DNA of 64,000 bases, from positions 124,001 to 188,000 of the forward strand of contig CAVPQY010000007.1 of assembly GCA_963707695.1 (NCBI GenBank). The letters are read 5' to 3'. Of the stretch, positions 8,379-17,926 are shown one piece after another; the first letter of the stretch is position 1; each line of letters starts with the position of its first letter. The translations under genes and the position numbers were made by a program. The notes below the pieces were generated by a model, which made no database searches, was not told where the DNA came from, and saw only the letters and a program-made list of their open reading frames with translations. Source of the DNA: JAOPZW01 sp963707695. GTDB lineage: Bacteria; Actinomycetota; Thermoleophilia; Solirubrobacterales; Solirubrobacteraceae.

Positions 8379-10166
8379 CTACGCCAGGTCGAGGTCGACC
8401 CGGCCGCGGAGCCGGTCGACGTGGCGGACCCGGACGCGGACCGGGTCGCCGAGGCGCAGCGTCCGGCCGGTCTCGGTGCCCACCAGGATCGTGCCCTGCT
8501 CGTTGAGCTCCCACCAGTCGCCGCGCAGGCGCCGGACGGGGAGCATCCCCTCGTGGCCCTCCCCGAAGGCGACGAACGCCCCCGCGCCGATGAGCCCGCT
8601 GACCTCGCCGTCGAACCCGCGCTCGAAGCCCTCCTCGTAGAGCTCGCGCTCGAGCAGGAAGCAGCGGGCGATGTCGTCGGCCCCGCGCTCGATCGACATC
8701 GCGTCGCGCTCGCGGGCGCTCGTCCAGGCGCCCTCCTCCTCCAGGGTCCCCGCCGGCGGCGGCTCCTCGCCGCCGCCCACCGCACTGAGCAGCGCGCGGT
8801 GGCAGAGGAGGTCCGGGTAGCGGCGGATGGGCGAGGTGAAGTGGCAGTAGCGCTGGAGGCCCAGGCCGGCGTGGCCGAGCGGCTGCGGGTCGTAGCGCGC
8901 CTGCTTGAGCGAGCGCAGGAGCAGTGAGGTCAGCGCCGCGCGGCCGTGGCCCGTGCGGCGGACGTGCTGGTCGATGAGGTGCGACGCCTGCGCCACCAGC
9001 TCGGCGGCCTCGCGGCCCGAGAGGTGCTCGGGCACGGGCGGGGTGGGCACGCCGAGCGACGCCAGCGCCTCGACGAGGCGCTCGACGGCCGGGGGGTCGG
9101 GGCGCTCGTGGACGCGGTAGAGCGCCGGGACGCCGCGGTCGGCCAGGAGCGTGGCGACCTGCTCGTTGGCGGCGATCATGAGGTGCTCGACGAGGCGGTG
9201 GGACTCCGTCTGCACGGAGGCCTCCTGCCCCGTGACGTGCCCGCCGCGGTCGAAGGCGAACTCGGGCTCGGCCGACTCGACCGCCAGGGCGCCCTGGGCG
9301 TCTCGCTTGGCCTGCAGCGCGGCGGCGGCCTCGCGGGCGGCGGCGAGCGGCTCGGCCCACGGGGCCTGCGCCTCCCGCGCGCCGGCGAAGAGCCGGTCGA
9401 CCTCGTCGTAGTCCAGGCGCACGTCCGAGCGGATGAGCGAGCGGTGGAAGGCCGCCTTGACGACCTCCGGCCCGCGCAGCTCGAGCTCGACCGTCACCGC
9501 CAGGCGGTCGACCCGGGGGCGCAGCGAGCAGGCGTCGCTCGAGAGCGCCTCGGGGAGCATCGGCTCGGCCGTGCCGGGGACGTAGACGCTCGTGGAGCGG
9601 CGGTGGGCCTCGCGGTCGACGGGCGAGCCGGGCCGGACGAAGGCGCTCACGTCGGCGATGTGCACCCAGACCCGCCAGTGCCGCTCCCCCAGGCGCTCGG
9701 CGGAGATCGCGTCGTCGAAGTCCTGGGCGGTGACCGGGTCGATGGTCAACGTCGGCAGGCTCCTGAGGTCGCGGCGCGGCGCGCCCTCGGCGGACGCCAT
9801 CCCGTCCGTCCGCTCGACGGCCTCGCGCGCGGCCCGCTCGACGCCCGCCGGGAACCGGCGGCGCATCCCACGGTGCAGCAGGTACGCCTCCAGCACGTCG
9901 CGCGCGACGTCGGGGCGACCGAGGAGCCGCTCCACCCGTGCGCGCCCGACCCCACCGCGCGCCGGGCGCAGGAGCGCGAGGTGCCCGGGCCGGGCGTCGC
10001 GGCCGCGCTCGACGGTCACGCGACGGCCGGGGCCGAAGACCGGCTCGCCCGTCAGGAAGCGCCCGTGCGCCTCGAGCAGGACGACGAGCGGCTCGCCCGC
10101 GGGCGCTCCGGGCGGACCGTCGCGGCGGCCCCCGCCGCGGCCGCCGCCGCGGCCCGGGCGACTCAC
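8379..10166 (-). CDS. rnr: RNB-domain 3'-5' exoribonuclease (RNase R family)
   Basis: This processive exoribonuclease family degrades structured RNA and partners with SmpB/tmRNA in other bacteria. The RNB catalytic core begins near residue 200 with LTIDPVTAQDFDDAIS, which supplies the metal-binding Asp cluster. HIADVSAFV, the Tyr/Arg region HFTSPIRRYPDLLCHR and a C-terminal S1-like domain follow. At 595 aa it is shorter than the about 800 aa of E. coli RNase R: the N-terminal cold-shock region is reduced and starts with a Gly/Arg-rich tract. The GTG start overlaps the TGA of the upstream S41 peptidase (GTGA), implying coupling. Confidence 0.9.
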   Translation of the reverse strand: MSRPGRGGGRGGGRRDGPPGAPAGEPLVVLLEAHGRFLTGEPVFGPGRRVTVERGRDARPGHLALLRPARGGVGRARVERLLGRPDVARDVLEAYLLHRGMRRRFPAGVERAAREAVERTDGMASAEGAPRRDLRSLPTLTIDPVTAQDFDDAISAERLGERHWRVWVHIADVSAFVRPGSPVDREAHRRSTSVYVPGTAEPMLPEALSSDACSLRPRVDRLAVTVELELRGPEVVKAAFHRSLIRSDVRLDYDEVDRLFAGAREAQAPWAEPLAAAREAAAALQAKRDAQGALAVESAEPEFAFDRGGHVTGQEASVQTESHRLVEHLMIAANEQVATLLADRGVPALYRVHERPDPPAVERLVEALASLGVPTPPVPEHLSGREAAELVAQASHLIDQHVRRTGHGRAALTSLLLRSLKQARYDPQPLGHAGLGLQRYCHFTSPIRRYPDLLCHRALLSAVGGGEEPPPAGTLEEEGAWTSARERDAMSIERGADDIARCFLLERELYEEGFERGFDGEVSGLIGAGAFVAFGEGHEGMLPVRRLRGDWWELNEQGTILVGTETGRTLRLGDPVRVRVRHVDRLRGRVDLDLA

Positions 10167-11410
10167 GGGCAGGCGCGGCCGACGACGCCCACGGCCTTGT
10201 CCAGGCCCTCGTCGGCCGGCGTGGCCGGCACGTCCTTCGCGGGCACGTCGGGGACGATGCCCTTCCCGGTCTCGACACCGCGGCCCCCGAGGTTGCGCCC
10301 GTCGGGGGTGAAGTACTGGCCGGCGGTGATGTCCAGCGCGCCGCCGTTGGAGAGCTCGAGCACCTGCTGGAACACGCCCTTGCCGAACGTCTCGGAGCCG
10401 ACGACCTTCGCGCGGTCGCGGTCCTGGAGCGCCCCCGTGACGATCTCGGAGGCCGACGCGGTCCCGTCGTTGACGAGGACGACGAGCGGCGCCTTCGGGA
10501 CGACGGGGCTGCCCGTCGCGCGCAGCGTCCGCTCGGGCACGGCGCGGCCCCGCGTCGTCACGATCGGCCCGTCCTCGAGGAAGGCGCTGGCGACGAGCTG
10601 CGCCTCGCTCACGAGGCCGCCGCCGTTGTCGCGCAGGTCCAGGACGAACGCCTTGGCGCCCTTCTTGCGCTCCTCCTGGAGGGCACGGTAGACCTCGGCG
10701 TGCGCGCCGGAGCTGAAGCGCGCCAGGCGCACCACGCCGACCTCGCAGCCGTCCGGCGCCGTCCGCGTCCGGCTCGCGACGACCGGCACGCTGACCGTGT
10801 TGCGCGTCAGGGTCCGCGTGATCCGCCTGCGCCCGCGCTGCCACGTGAGGCGGACGTCGCTGCCGGCGGGGCCCTTGATCAGGCTGGTGCTGACCGCCTC
10901 GCCGACGCCGCGCAGGGACCGGTCGCCGACGGCGACGATGAGGTCGCCGGGGCGCAGGCCGGCGCGCTTGGCGGCCGAGCCGTCGTAGACGACCTGGACG
11001 CGCAGGCCGAGCGGGTGCTTCGCCACGGCCACGCCGATGCCGCTGAACTCGCTGTTCTGGTCCTGCCGGAAGCGGCCGTACTCCTTCGGGCTCAGGTAGC
11101 TCGAGAAGCGGTCGCCGAGCTTCTCGACCACGCCCGCGATGGCGTCGTTGGCGAGCTGGTCCTTCGGGATCTTGCGGTAGTACGTGCGGTGCACGTCGTC
11201 GATCGCCTCGGCCACCACCGCGGTGTCCTCGTCGCCGACGAGCGCGGACCGGATCGGGCCCGGCAGCCAGTCGGAGTGGCGGCCGCCGACCCAGGCGCCG
11301 GCCACGACCAGGACGAGCGCCAGCGGCACGAGGAGCCACGGCGCACGCCGGCGCCGGCGGCGGCGGCCGAAGTGGCGTTCGGAGGACTGGGCGCGGGGGT
11401 CGAGCACCAC
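10163..11410 (-). CDS. S41 family C-terminal processing peptidase (CtpA-like)
   Basis: This 415-aa membrane-anchored serine protease faces the cell exterior. A basic cytosolic tail (RRRRRRR) precedes one transmembrane helix at about residues 24-43. A PDZ domain follows (GIGVAVAKHPLGLRVQVV, RAGLRPGDLIVAVGD), then the catalytic domain with the Ser of NDGTASASEIV and Lys of SETFGKGVFQ. It sits directly downstream of ftsEX, a common arrangement that suggests a role in peptidoglycan or divisome turnover. TACCCT at 11416-11421 is 5 nt before the GTG start, so it may have its own promoter as well as read-through from ftsEX. Confidence 0.92.
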   Translation of the reverse strand: MVLDPRAQSSERHFGRRRRRRRAPWLLVPLALVLVVAGAWVGGRHSDWLPGPIRSALVGDEDTAVVAEAIDDVHRTYYRKIPKDQLANDAIAGVVEKLGDRFSSYLSPKEYGRFRQDQNSEFSGIGVAVAKHPLGLRVQVVYDGSAAKRAGLRPGDLIVAVGDRSLRGVGEAVSTSLIKGPAGSDVRLTWQRGRRRITRTLTRNTVSVPVVASRTRTAPDGCEVGVVRLARFSSGAHAEVYRALQEERKKGAKAFVLDLRDNGGGLVSEAQLVASAFLEDGPIVTTRGRAVPERTLRATGSPVVPKAPLVVLVNDGTASASEIVTGALQDRDRAKVVGSETFGKGVFQQVLELSNGGALDITAGQYFTPDGRNLGGRGVETGKGIVPDVPAKDVPATPADEGLDKAVGVVGRACP

Positions 11411-11444
11411 GCCCTAGGGTACGAGCGCCGCGCGGTCCGCGGCG

Positions 11445-12343
11445 CTAGACGCGCAGGAAGCGGCGCAGGGACAACCCCGAGCCCGCGGCGCTCACGGCGA
11501 TCGCCGCCGCGAGGAGCACGGCGGCCAGCAGCCCGAACTGGATCGTCTGGGGCGACGCGAGCAGCGAGAACTGCGAGATGAGCGGGTCGAGCAGGGCGAC
11601 CTTCCCCACGAGCAGCAGGCCGATCGCCAGCACCCCGCCCATCGCCCCGAGCGCGATCCCCTCGATGACGAAGGGCCAACGGATGAACCAGTCCGTCGCG
11701 CCCACGAGCTTCATGACCTCGACCTCGCGCCGGCGCGAGAACATCGAGAGCCGGATCGTGTTCGAGATGAGCAGGATGCTCGCGACGATGAGCAGCCCGG
11801 CCAGCAGGCCGGTCGCGAGCTTCACCACGCGCGTGGCGACGAGGATCTTCTTCGTCTCGTCGCGCGAGGTCTTCACGACGTCGACCGCGGGGTCGATCGT
11901 CGTGCGCCCGCCGCCGGGGGTCGACGGCGCCAGCGCGTCGCGGAGCCGGAGCGCGTCGTCGGGGTGCTGCGGCGTGACGCGGAAGGTGTCCGGGAGCGGG
12001 TTGGAGCCCAGGAGGTCGTACGCCTCCGGGTACTTGCGCCGCTGCTCGGCCAGCGCGTCCTGCTTGGAGACGTACTGCACCTTGCCGACGTGCGCGACGC
12101 GCCCCGAGGCCAGCAGGTCGCGCACGCGGGTCACGTCGGCGGCCTTGACGTCGGTCTTGAGGTAGACGTTGACGAGCACGCGGTTGCGGACGTCGTTGGC
12201 CGCGCCGGTGGCGGCCTGGACCATCGGGATGAACACGCCCAGCACGAGGACCGTGACGAGGATCGAGGCCATGGCCGCGAAGCTCGGGATGGCGTTGCGC
12301 GACATGGAGCGCAGCGCCTCGCGCAGGAAGAAGCCGATCCGCA

Positions 12344-12344
<1 letters not shown>
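11445..12344 (-). CDS. ftsX: Cell division ABC-type protein FtsX
   Basis: This is the membrane partner of FtsE in the divisome; it activates cell-wall hydrolases outside the membrane. The 299-aa protein has an N-terminal TM helix, a long extracellular loop (from VLVNVYLKTDVKAADV to about residue 150), then three TM helices with the coupling-helix region SRRREVEVMKLVGATDWFIR typical of FtsX. Its ATG shares one base with the ftsE stop (TGATG). A hydrolase partner is not obvious in the window, apart from the downstream S41 peptidase. Confidence 0.96.
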
Positions 12345-13144
<800 letters not shown>

Positions 13145-13234
13145 GGACGGCCGGAGGTTAGTGGTCGACGTGCGAAGGCCCTGCACCGGCCCGTCTTGTG
13201 CAAGGGGGATTTCACGCGCCGCTACGCTCGGGCC

Positions 13235-14485
13235 ATGCCGCAGATCAGCTCGTCGGTCGCGCCGAACGGCCTCCCCGTCCACCGGGTCGCGCTGGAGGGC
13301 ACGCGTGCCACGACGCTGCTCGTCGCGTTCGACGCCGGCGCGCGGACCGAGCGGCCCGAGGAGAACGGCATGGCGCACTTCCTCGAGCACCTCGTCTTCA
13401 AGGGGGGCCAGGTCTACGACGACTACCGCAAGGTCAACGAGACGGCCGAGCGCATGGGCGGCTCGCTCAACGCCTACACGTCCCACGACCTCGTCGCCTT
13501 CCACATCACGGTGCGCGCCGAGTCGGCCATGGAGGCGCTCGACCTCCTCTCGGACTTCGTCGGGCGCCCCAGGATCGACGCGCAGGAGCTCGACAAGGAG
13601 CGCGGCGTCGTCATCCAGGAGATCCAGCGCTACAAGGACCAGCCCGCGGCCGTCGCCGAGGAGCTCATCGACCGCGCCGCCTTCGGCGACCACCCGCTCG
13701 GCCGGACCGTGCTGGGGCCCGAGGACCACCTGCGCACGTTCTCGCGGGAGGGGATCGTCGCCTTCCGCGAGCGCCGCTGGTCGGGCGAGCGCGGCGGGGC
13801 CTTCCTCGTCGGCAACCTCGACCACGTCGACCACGACGGCAAGGTCGACGAGCTGCTCTCGCGCTTCCCCGACCTCCCCGCCCCCTCGCCGTACGAGCCC
13901 GCGCCGCCGTTCGCGCCCCAGAAGCTCGTCGAGGAGCGCGAGACCAACCAGTCGCACCTGCGGATGATCTACCGCCCCGACCTCGACGTCACCGACCGCG
14001 AGCAGCGCGCGGCCTTCTCGATCTACGCGACGCTCCTGGGCGGCTCGATGGGCTCGCGGCTGTTCGACGAGATCCGCGAGCAGCGCGGGCTCTGCTACTC
14101 CGTCTACGCGGTCGACCACGCCGCCGCCGACGTCGGGATCCTGCAGCTCGGGTCCGGCCTGGAGTCGTCGAAGTGCGGCGAGGCCTACGCCCGGATGCGC
14201 GAGATCGTGGCCGAGCTCGCCGCCGACGGGCCCACGGAGGAGGAGGTCGAGCGGGCCCGGGCCTACGCGGCCGGCCGTCGCGTCCTGGCCTTCGAGAACA
14301 CGAACGCGGTCGCCCGCCACGCCGCCGGCCAGCAGATCGTCTTCGGGGAGCCGATCGACCCCGACGAGGCCATCGCCGCGCTGGACCGCGTGACCTTCCC
14401 GGAGGTCGTCGAGGCGGCCGCGCGGGTCGACCCCGACGAGCTCGCGGTCGCCGTCGTGGGGCCGCACTCGGCCGACGAGTTCTAG
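13235..14485 (+). CDS. M16 family zinc peptidase
   Basis: This insulinase/processing-peptidase family protein is 416 aa. It shows the inverted zinc motif HFLEH at about residues 49-53, with the distal Glu in ERGVVIQEI and the substrate-binding Arg/Tyr segment REQRGLCYSVYA in the second half. It is a single two-domain subunit of the usual bacterial size. TACGCT (13223-13228) is 6 nt before the ATG. It probably processes peptides or protein fragments; the substrate is unknown. Confidence 0.92.
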   Translation: MPQISSSVAPNGLPVHRVALEGTRATTLLVAFDAGARTERPEENGMAHFLEHLVFKGGQVYDDYRKVNETAERMGGSLNAYTSHDLVAFHITVRAESAMEALDLLSDFVGRPRIDAQELDKERGVVIQEIQRYKDQPAAVAEELIDRAAFGDHPLGRTVLGPEDHLRTFSREGIVAFRERRWSGERGGAFLVGNLDHVDHDGKVDELLSRFPDLPAPSPYEPAPPFAPQKLVEERETNQSHLRMIYRPDLDVTDREQRAAFSIYATLLGGSMGSRLFDEIREQRGLCYSVYAVDHAAADVGILQLGSGLESSKCGEAYARMREIVAELAADGPTEEEVERARAYAAGRRVLAFENTNAVARHAAGQQIVFGEPIDPDEAIAALDRVTFPEVVEAAARVDPDELAVAVVGPHSADEF

Positions 14486-14505
14486 GCGGCGCCGAGGTCG
14501 CCGCC
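14485..14505. terminator. Short hairpin between convergent genes
   Basis: A perfect 7-bp stem (GGCGGCG / CGCCGCC) with a 7-nt loop lies between the stop of the M16 peptidase and the convergent Kup gene. It has no T-tract, so bidirectional termination is only suggested by position. Confidence 0.45.
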
Positions 14506-14513
14506 CCGCCGCC

Positions 14514-16430
14514 TCACAGCTCGACCTGCGAGCCCATCACCACGACGCGGTCGACCGGCAGCCCGAAGAAGTCCGCCGGGCTGCCGGCGTTGCGTGAGAG
14601 CAGCAGGAACAGGTGCTTGCGCCACAGGGCCATGCCGGGGGCGCGCGTGGGGACGATCGCCATCTTCGACAGGAACCAGGACGGCTCGTCGAGCGGCGCG
14701 GACGCCTCCAGGCCGGCGGCCTGCGCCAGGCGCAGGGCGGCGGGGAGGTCGATGTCGTCCTGGAAGCCGAAGCGCGCGGTGAGGTGGCAGATCCCGTCGT
14801 CGCCGAAGCCCAGGTCGTCGACCGACAGGCGCGCCTCGTCCGGGACGTGCGGGACGTTGCGCATGTCGACGGTGAGGATGACGACGGTGCGGTGCAGGAC
14901 CTCGTTGTGCTCGAGGTTGGCCCGCAGCGCCAGCGGCGTCGTGGTCCGGTCGGCGTTGAGGAACACGCCGGTCGCGGGCGAGCGGTGGACCGGCGGGTGC
15001 AGCGCGTGGACGTGGTCGACGAAGTCCTGGAGGGGGCCCTCCTGGGCCGCGCGGTTGCGGGTCAGGATCGTCCGCCCGCGCTGCCAGGTGCTCATGACCG
15101 TGAACACTCCCGCGGCGATGACCAGTGGGAACCAGCCGCCGTGGAGCACCTTCGGGACGTTGGCCGCGAGGAAGGCGAGATCGACGACGAGGAAGACCAG
15201 CGCGCCGCCGACCGCCAGCCACAGCGGCTTGCGCCACAGCCCGCGGACGACGAAGAAGAACAGGAGCGTGTCGATCGCCAGCGTGCCGGTGACCGCGATC
15301 CCGTAGGCGGAGGCCAGGCGCGCCGACGAGCCGAACCCGACGACGAGGGCGACGACCGCGACGTAGAGGCCCCAGTTCACCGCGGGCACGTAGACCTGGC
15401 CGACGTGGCTGCGGGACGTGTGGCGGATGACCAGCCGCGGCAGGAAGCCCAGCCGCACCGCCTGCCGCGTGACCGAGAAAGCGCCGGAGATGACGGCCTG
15501 CGAGGCGATCACCGTCGCCAGCGTGGCGAGCAGCACGACCGGGATGCGCGCCCAGTGCGGGACGAGGAGGAAGAAGGGCTCGTCGACGGCGTGCGGCGAG
15601 CGCAGCACGAGCGCCCCCTGCCCGGCGTAGTTGAGCGCGAGCGCCGGGAACACGAGCGTGAACCAGGCCCGCCGGATGGCGGGGCGGCCGAAGTGCCCCA
15701 TGTCGGCGTAGAGCGCCTCCGCGCCCGTCACGGTCAGGACGACGGAGCCGAGGGCGAGGAAGCCCACGGTCCCGTGGTCGAGCAGGAAGGCCACCGCGTA
15801 GGTCGGCGACGCGGCCCGCAGGATCCCCGGGTGCATCACGACCTCGCGCAGGCCCGTGACGGCCAGGAGGGCGAACCAGACGCCCATCACGGGCCCGAAC
15901 CAGCGGCCGACCGCGCCGGTGCCCAGGTGCTGGACCGCGAAGAGCACGGTCAGGATCACGAGCGTGATCGGCACGACGAGCTCGTGCATCCCGGGAGCGG
16001 CGACCTCGAGCCCCTCGACCGCCGACAGGACCGAGATCGCCGGCGTGATCATCCCGTCGCCGTAGAACAGCGACGCGCCGAAGATCCCGAGCCCGACGAG
16101 CACCGCCTTGGCGCGCGCGCTGCCGAGGCTGACGCCCCGCAGCAGCGCGATGAGGGCCATGATCCCGCCCTCGCCGTCGTTGTCGGCGCGCATGATGAAC
16201 GTCACGTACTTCAGCGAGACGATGATCGTGATCGCCCAGAGGACGAGGGAGACCACGCCGTAGACGCCGGCCCGGTCGACGGGGACGGCGTGGTGGTCGG
16301 CGCTGAAGACCGTCTGCAGCGCGTACAGCGGGCTCGTCCCGATGTCGCCGAAGACGACCCCGAGGGCACCGACGGAGAGCGCCGCCATGCCGCTGGTCCG
16401 GTGGCCGGCCGCGCGGCGCGAGTCGGTCAT
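14514..16430 (-). CDS. kup: Kup/HAK/KT family potassium uptake transporter
   Basis: This 638-aa membrane protein couples K+ uptake to the proton gradient. The family signature GVVFGDIGTSPLYALQ lies in the first TM segment, followed by about 12 hydrophobic helices and a cytosolic C-terminal domain of about 180 residues. Motifs GEGGIMALIALLRG and YGDGMITPAISVLSAVEG are intact. I chose the ATG at 16430 because the family homology starts just after it; a TAGGAC box lies close upstream. No kdp or trk genes are nearby. Confidence 0.95.
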   Translation of the reverse strand: MTDSRRAAGHRTSGMAALSVGALGVVFGDIGTSPLYALQTVFSADHHAVPVDRAGVYGVVSLVLWAITIIVSLKYVTFIMRADNDGEGGIMALIALLRGVSLGSARAKAVLVGLGIFGASLFYGDGMITPAISVLSAVEGLEVAAPGMHELVVPITLVILTVLFAVQHLGTGAVGRWFGPVMGVWFALLAVTGLREVVMHPGILRAASPTYAVAFLLDHGTVGFLALGSVVLTVTGAEALYADMGHFGRPAIRRAWFTLVFPALALNYAGQGALVLRSPHAVDEPFFLLVPHWARIPVVLLATLATVIASQAVISGAFSVTRQAVRLGFLPRLVIRHTSRSHVGQVYVPAVNWGLYVAVVALVVGFGSSARLASAYGIAVTGTLAIDTLLFFFVVRGLWRKPLWLAVGGALVFLVVDLAFLAANVPKVLHGGWFPLVIAAGVFTVMSTWQRGRTILTRNRAAQEGPLQDFVDHVHALHPPVHRSPATGVFLNADRTTTPLALRANLEHNEVLHRTVVILTVDMRNVPHVPDEARLSVDDLGFGDDGICHLTARFGFQDDIDLPAALRLAQAAGLEASAPLDEPSWFLSKMAIVPTRAPGMALWRKHLFLLLSRNAGSPADFFGLPVDRVVVMGSQVEL

Positions 16431-16506
16431 CCCGCGAGGTCCTACCCGGGCGGTGACCTCGCGATGTTCACACGAGCGCGCGCGCCTCTGGCACCATCGC
16501 GGCGCG

Positions 16507-16881
16507 ATGGTCGCCGCCGACGCGCTCAACCGCCGCGAGCTCGCCCGCTACGTGCGACGCGTCGAGGACCGCTGGCCGCTCGAGGGGGCGCTGCTGGGCG
16601 GCGCCCGGGTCGACGACGCCCGCGGGCTCGGCGCGCAGCGCGAGCGAGGGCCCGAGTGGGTCGTCGTGCTCGTCAGCGGCGGCTTCGCCGGGGTGCCGTG
16701 GCTCGAGCGCGTCCACCAGGCCGGCTCGCTGTGGGACGCGGGCGAGATGGGGGCGGTCGCCGACGTGCACTGCTACACCGCCGCCGAGCTCGAGCGCCGG
16801 GCCGCGACGCTCCCGGCCGTCCGGCGCGTGCGCGAGCACGGCGTCGACCTGCTCGGCGTCGCCGGAGCGCTCGTCCCCTGA
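16507..16881 (+). CDS. Small hypothetical protein, nucleotidyltransferase-like
   Basis: This 124-aa soluble protein has the pattern strand (WVVVLVSG), acidic segment, then YTAAELERRAATLPAVRRVREHGVDLL. That tail resembles the end of small polymerase-beta-type nucleotidyltransferase domains. The GSxxxG and DxD catalytic motifs are not recognisable, so activity is doubtful. A CACCAT box at 16492-16497 lies 9 nt upstream. It is divergent from kup. Function unknown. Confidence 0.6.
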   Translation: MVAADALNRRELARYVRRVEDRWPLEGALLGGARVDDARGLGAQRERGPEWVVVLVSGGFAGVPWLERVHQAGSLWDAGEMGAVADVHCYTAAELERRAATLPAVRRVREHGVDLLGVAGALVP

Positions 16882-16896
16882 CGCCCGGGCACGGCG

Positions 16897-16958
16897 GGCG
16901 CTCAGCCGCCGGCGCGGCGCGCGCGGCCGCCGGCGCTCAGCCGCCGGCGCGGCGCGCG
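16897..16958. repeat. 27-bp direct repeat around the nudC stop
   Basis: Two identical 27-bp copies (16897-16923 and 16932-16958) have a 35-bp period. The second copy contains the nudC stop codon and last codons; the first duplicates them downstream. It is probably a local tandem duplication that left nudC intact. Confidence 0.8.
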
Positions 16959-17926
16959 AGCCAGCCCTCGATGAGGCGCCGGGCGATCGCCTCGCGCGGC
17001 GGCAGGCCGAAGGGCCCCTCCTCGCGCCGCGCGGCCTCGAGCTCGGCCGCGTCGAACCAGCGGACGTCGTCGAGCTCGGCGTCGGCGACGCGCGCGTCGC
17101 CGCCCGCCCACGCGGTCTCGAAGCCGAGCATGAGCGAGCCCGGGAACGGCCACGGCTGCGACGTGACGTAGCGCACGTCGCGCACCTCCACGTCGGCCTC
17201 CTCCCGGACCTCGCGCGCGACCGCCGCCTCCAGCGACTCGCCCGGCTCGACGAACCCGGCCAGGGCCGAGTAGCGGCCGGCCGGCCACGTCGGCTGGCGG
17301 CCCAGCAGCGCCCGGTCGCCGTCGGCGACGAGCATGATGACGACCGGATCGGTGCGCGGGTGGTGCTGCAGCCCGCAGCGCGGGCAGGCCCGCACGAAGC
17401 CGGCGTCGGCGGACTCCGTGGCGGCGCCGCAGCGACCGCAGTGGCGCGTCGTCCGGCGCCAGTGCAGCATCGCGGCCGCATAGGCCAGCAGCCCCGCCTC
17501 GGCCTGGCCGAGGCGGCCTGCCACGTCGCGCAGGCCGCGCAGGACGGTGCCGGGGGCCACGCCGGGGATGACCCCGGGCTGCACGGCGGTGCCCGGATCG
17601 CCGATCCAGGAGCCGCGGGGCGCCCAGGCGTCGCGGCCGGCGTGCGCGCGATGGAGCGCGGGGTCGAGGTCGGCCAGGTCGACGGCGGCGATGGGGCGCG
17701 TCGGGTCGCCGTCCTCGAGCCCGAGCAGGATCGGCTCCACCCCGGCGTGCTCCAGGAGCGGCCCGAGCGGCACGAGCGCGGGCTCGTCGCCCGTGACGAG
17801 CACGCCCGGCACGCCGCCCACGACGGCGCGCGCGGTCGGAGCGGCCAGCCGCTCCGCGACCCAGGCCGGGTCGGCCCGGCGGGACCCCGCGCGGTCGAGC
17901 GTGCCGCCCGCGAAGGTCGTCGTCAC
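16937..17926 (-). CDS. nudC: NAD+ diphosphatase / NAD-RNA decapping Nudix hydrolase NudC
   Basis: This protein hydrolyses NAD(H) to NMN and AMP and, in studied homologues, removes NAD caps from RNA. The 329-aa protein has an N-terminal domain, a zinc ribbon (CGRCG ... CPRC, about residues 160-180), a complete Nudix box starting GFVEPGESLE and ending REVREEADV, and the NudC-specific SQPWPFPGSLM motif. It starts with GTG overlapping the nadA stop (GTGA) and is the third gene of a NAD operon, linking NAD synthesis with NAD or NAD-RNA turnover. Confidence 0.95.
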   Translation of the reverse strand: MTTTFAGGTLDRAGSRRADPAWVAERLAAPTARAVVGGVPGVLVTGDEPALVPLGPLLEHAGVEPILLGLEDGDPTRPIAAVDLADLDPALHRAHAGRDAWAPRGSWIGDPGTAVQPGVIPGVAPGTVLRGLRDVAGRLGQAEAGLLAYAAAMLHWRRTTRHCGRCGAATESADAGFVRACPRCGLQHHPRTDPVVIMLVADGDRALLGRQPTWPAGRYSALAGFVEPGESLEAAVAREVREEADVEVRDVRYVTSQPWPFPGSLMLGFETAWAGGDARVADAELDDVRWFDAAELEAARREEGPFGLPPREAIARRLIEGWLARRAGG

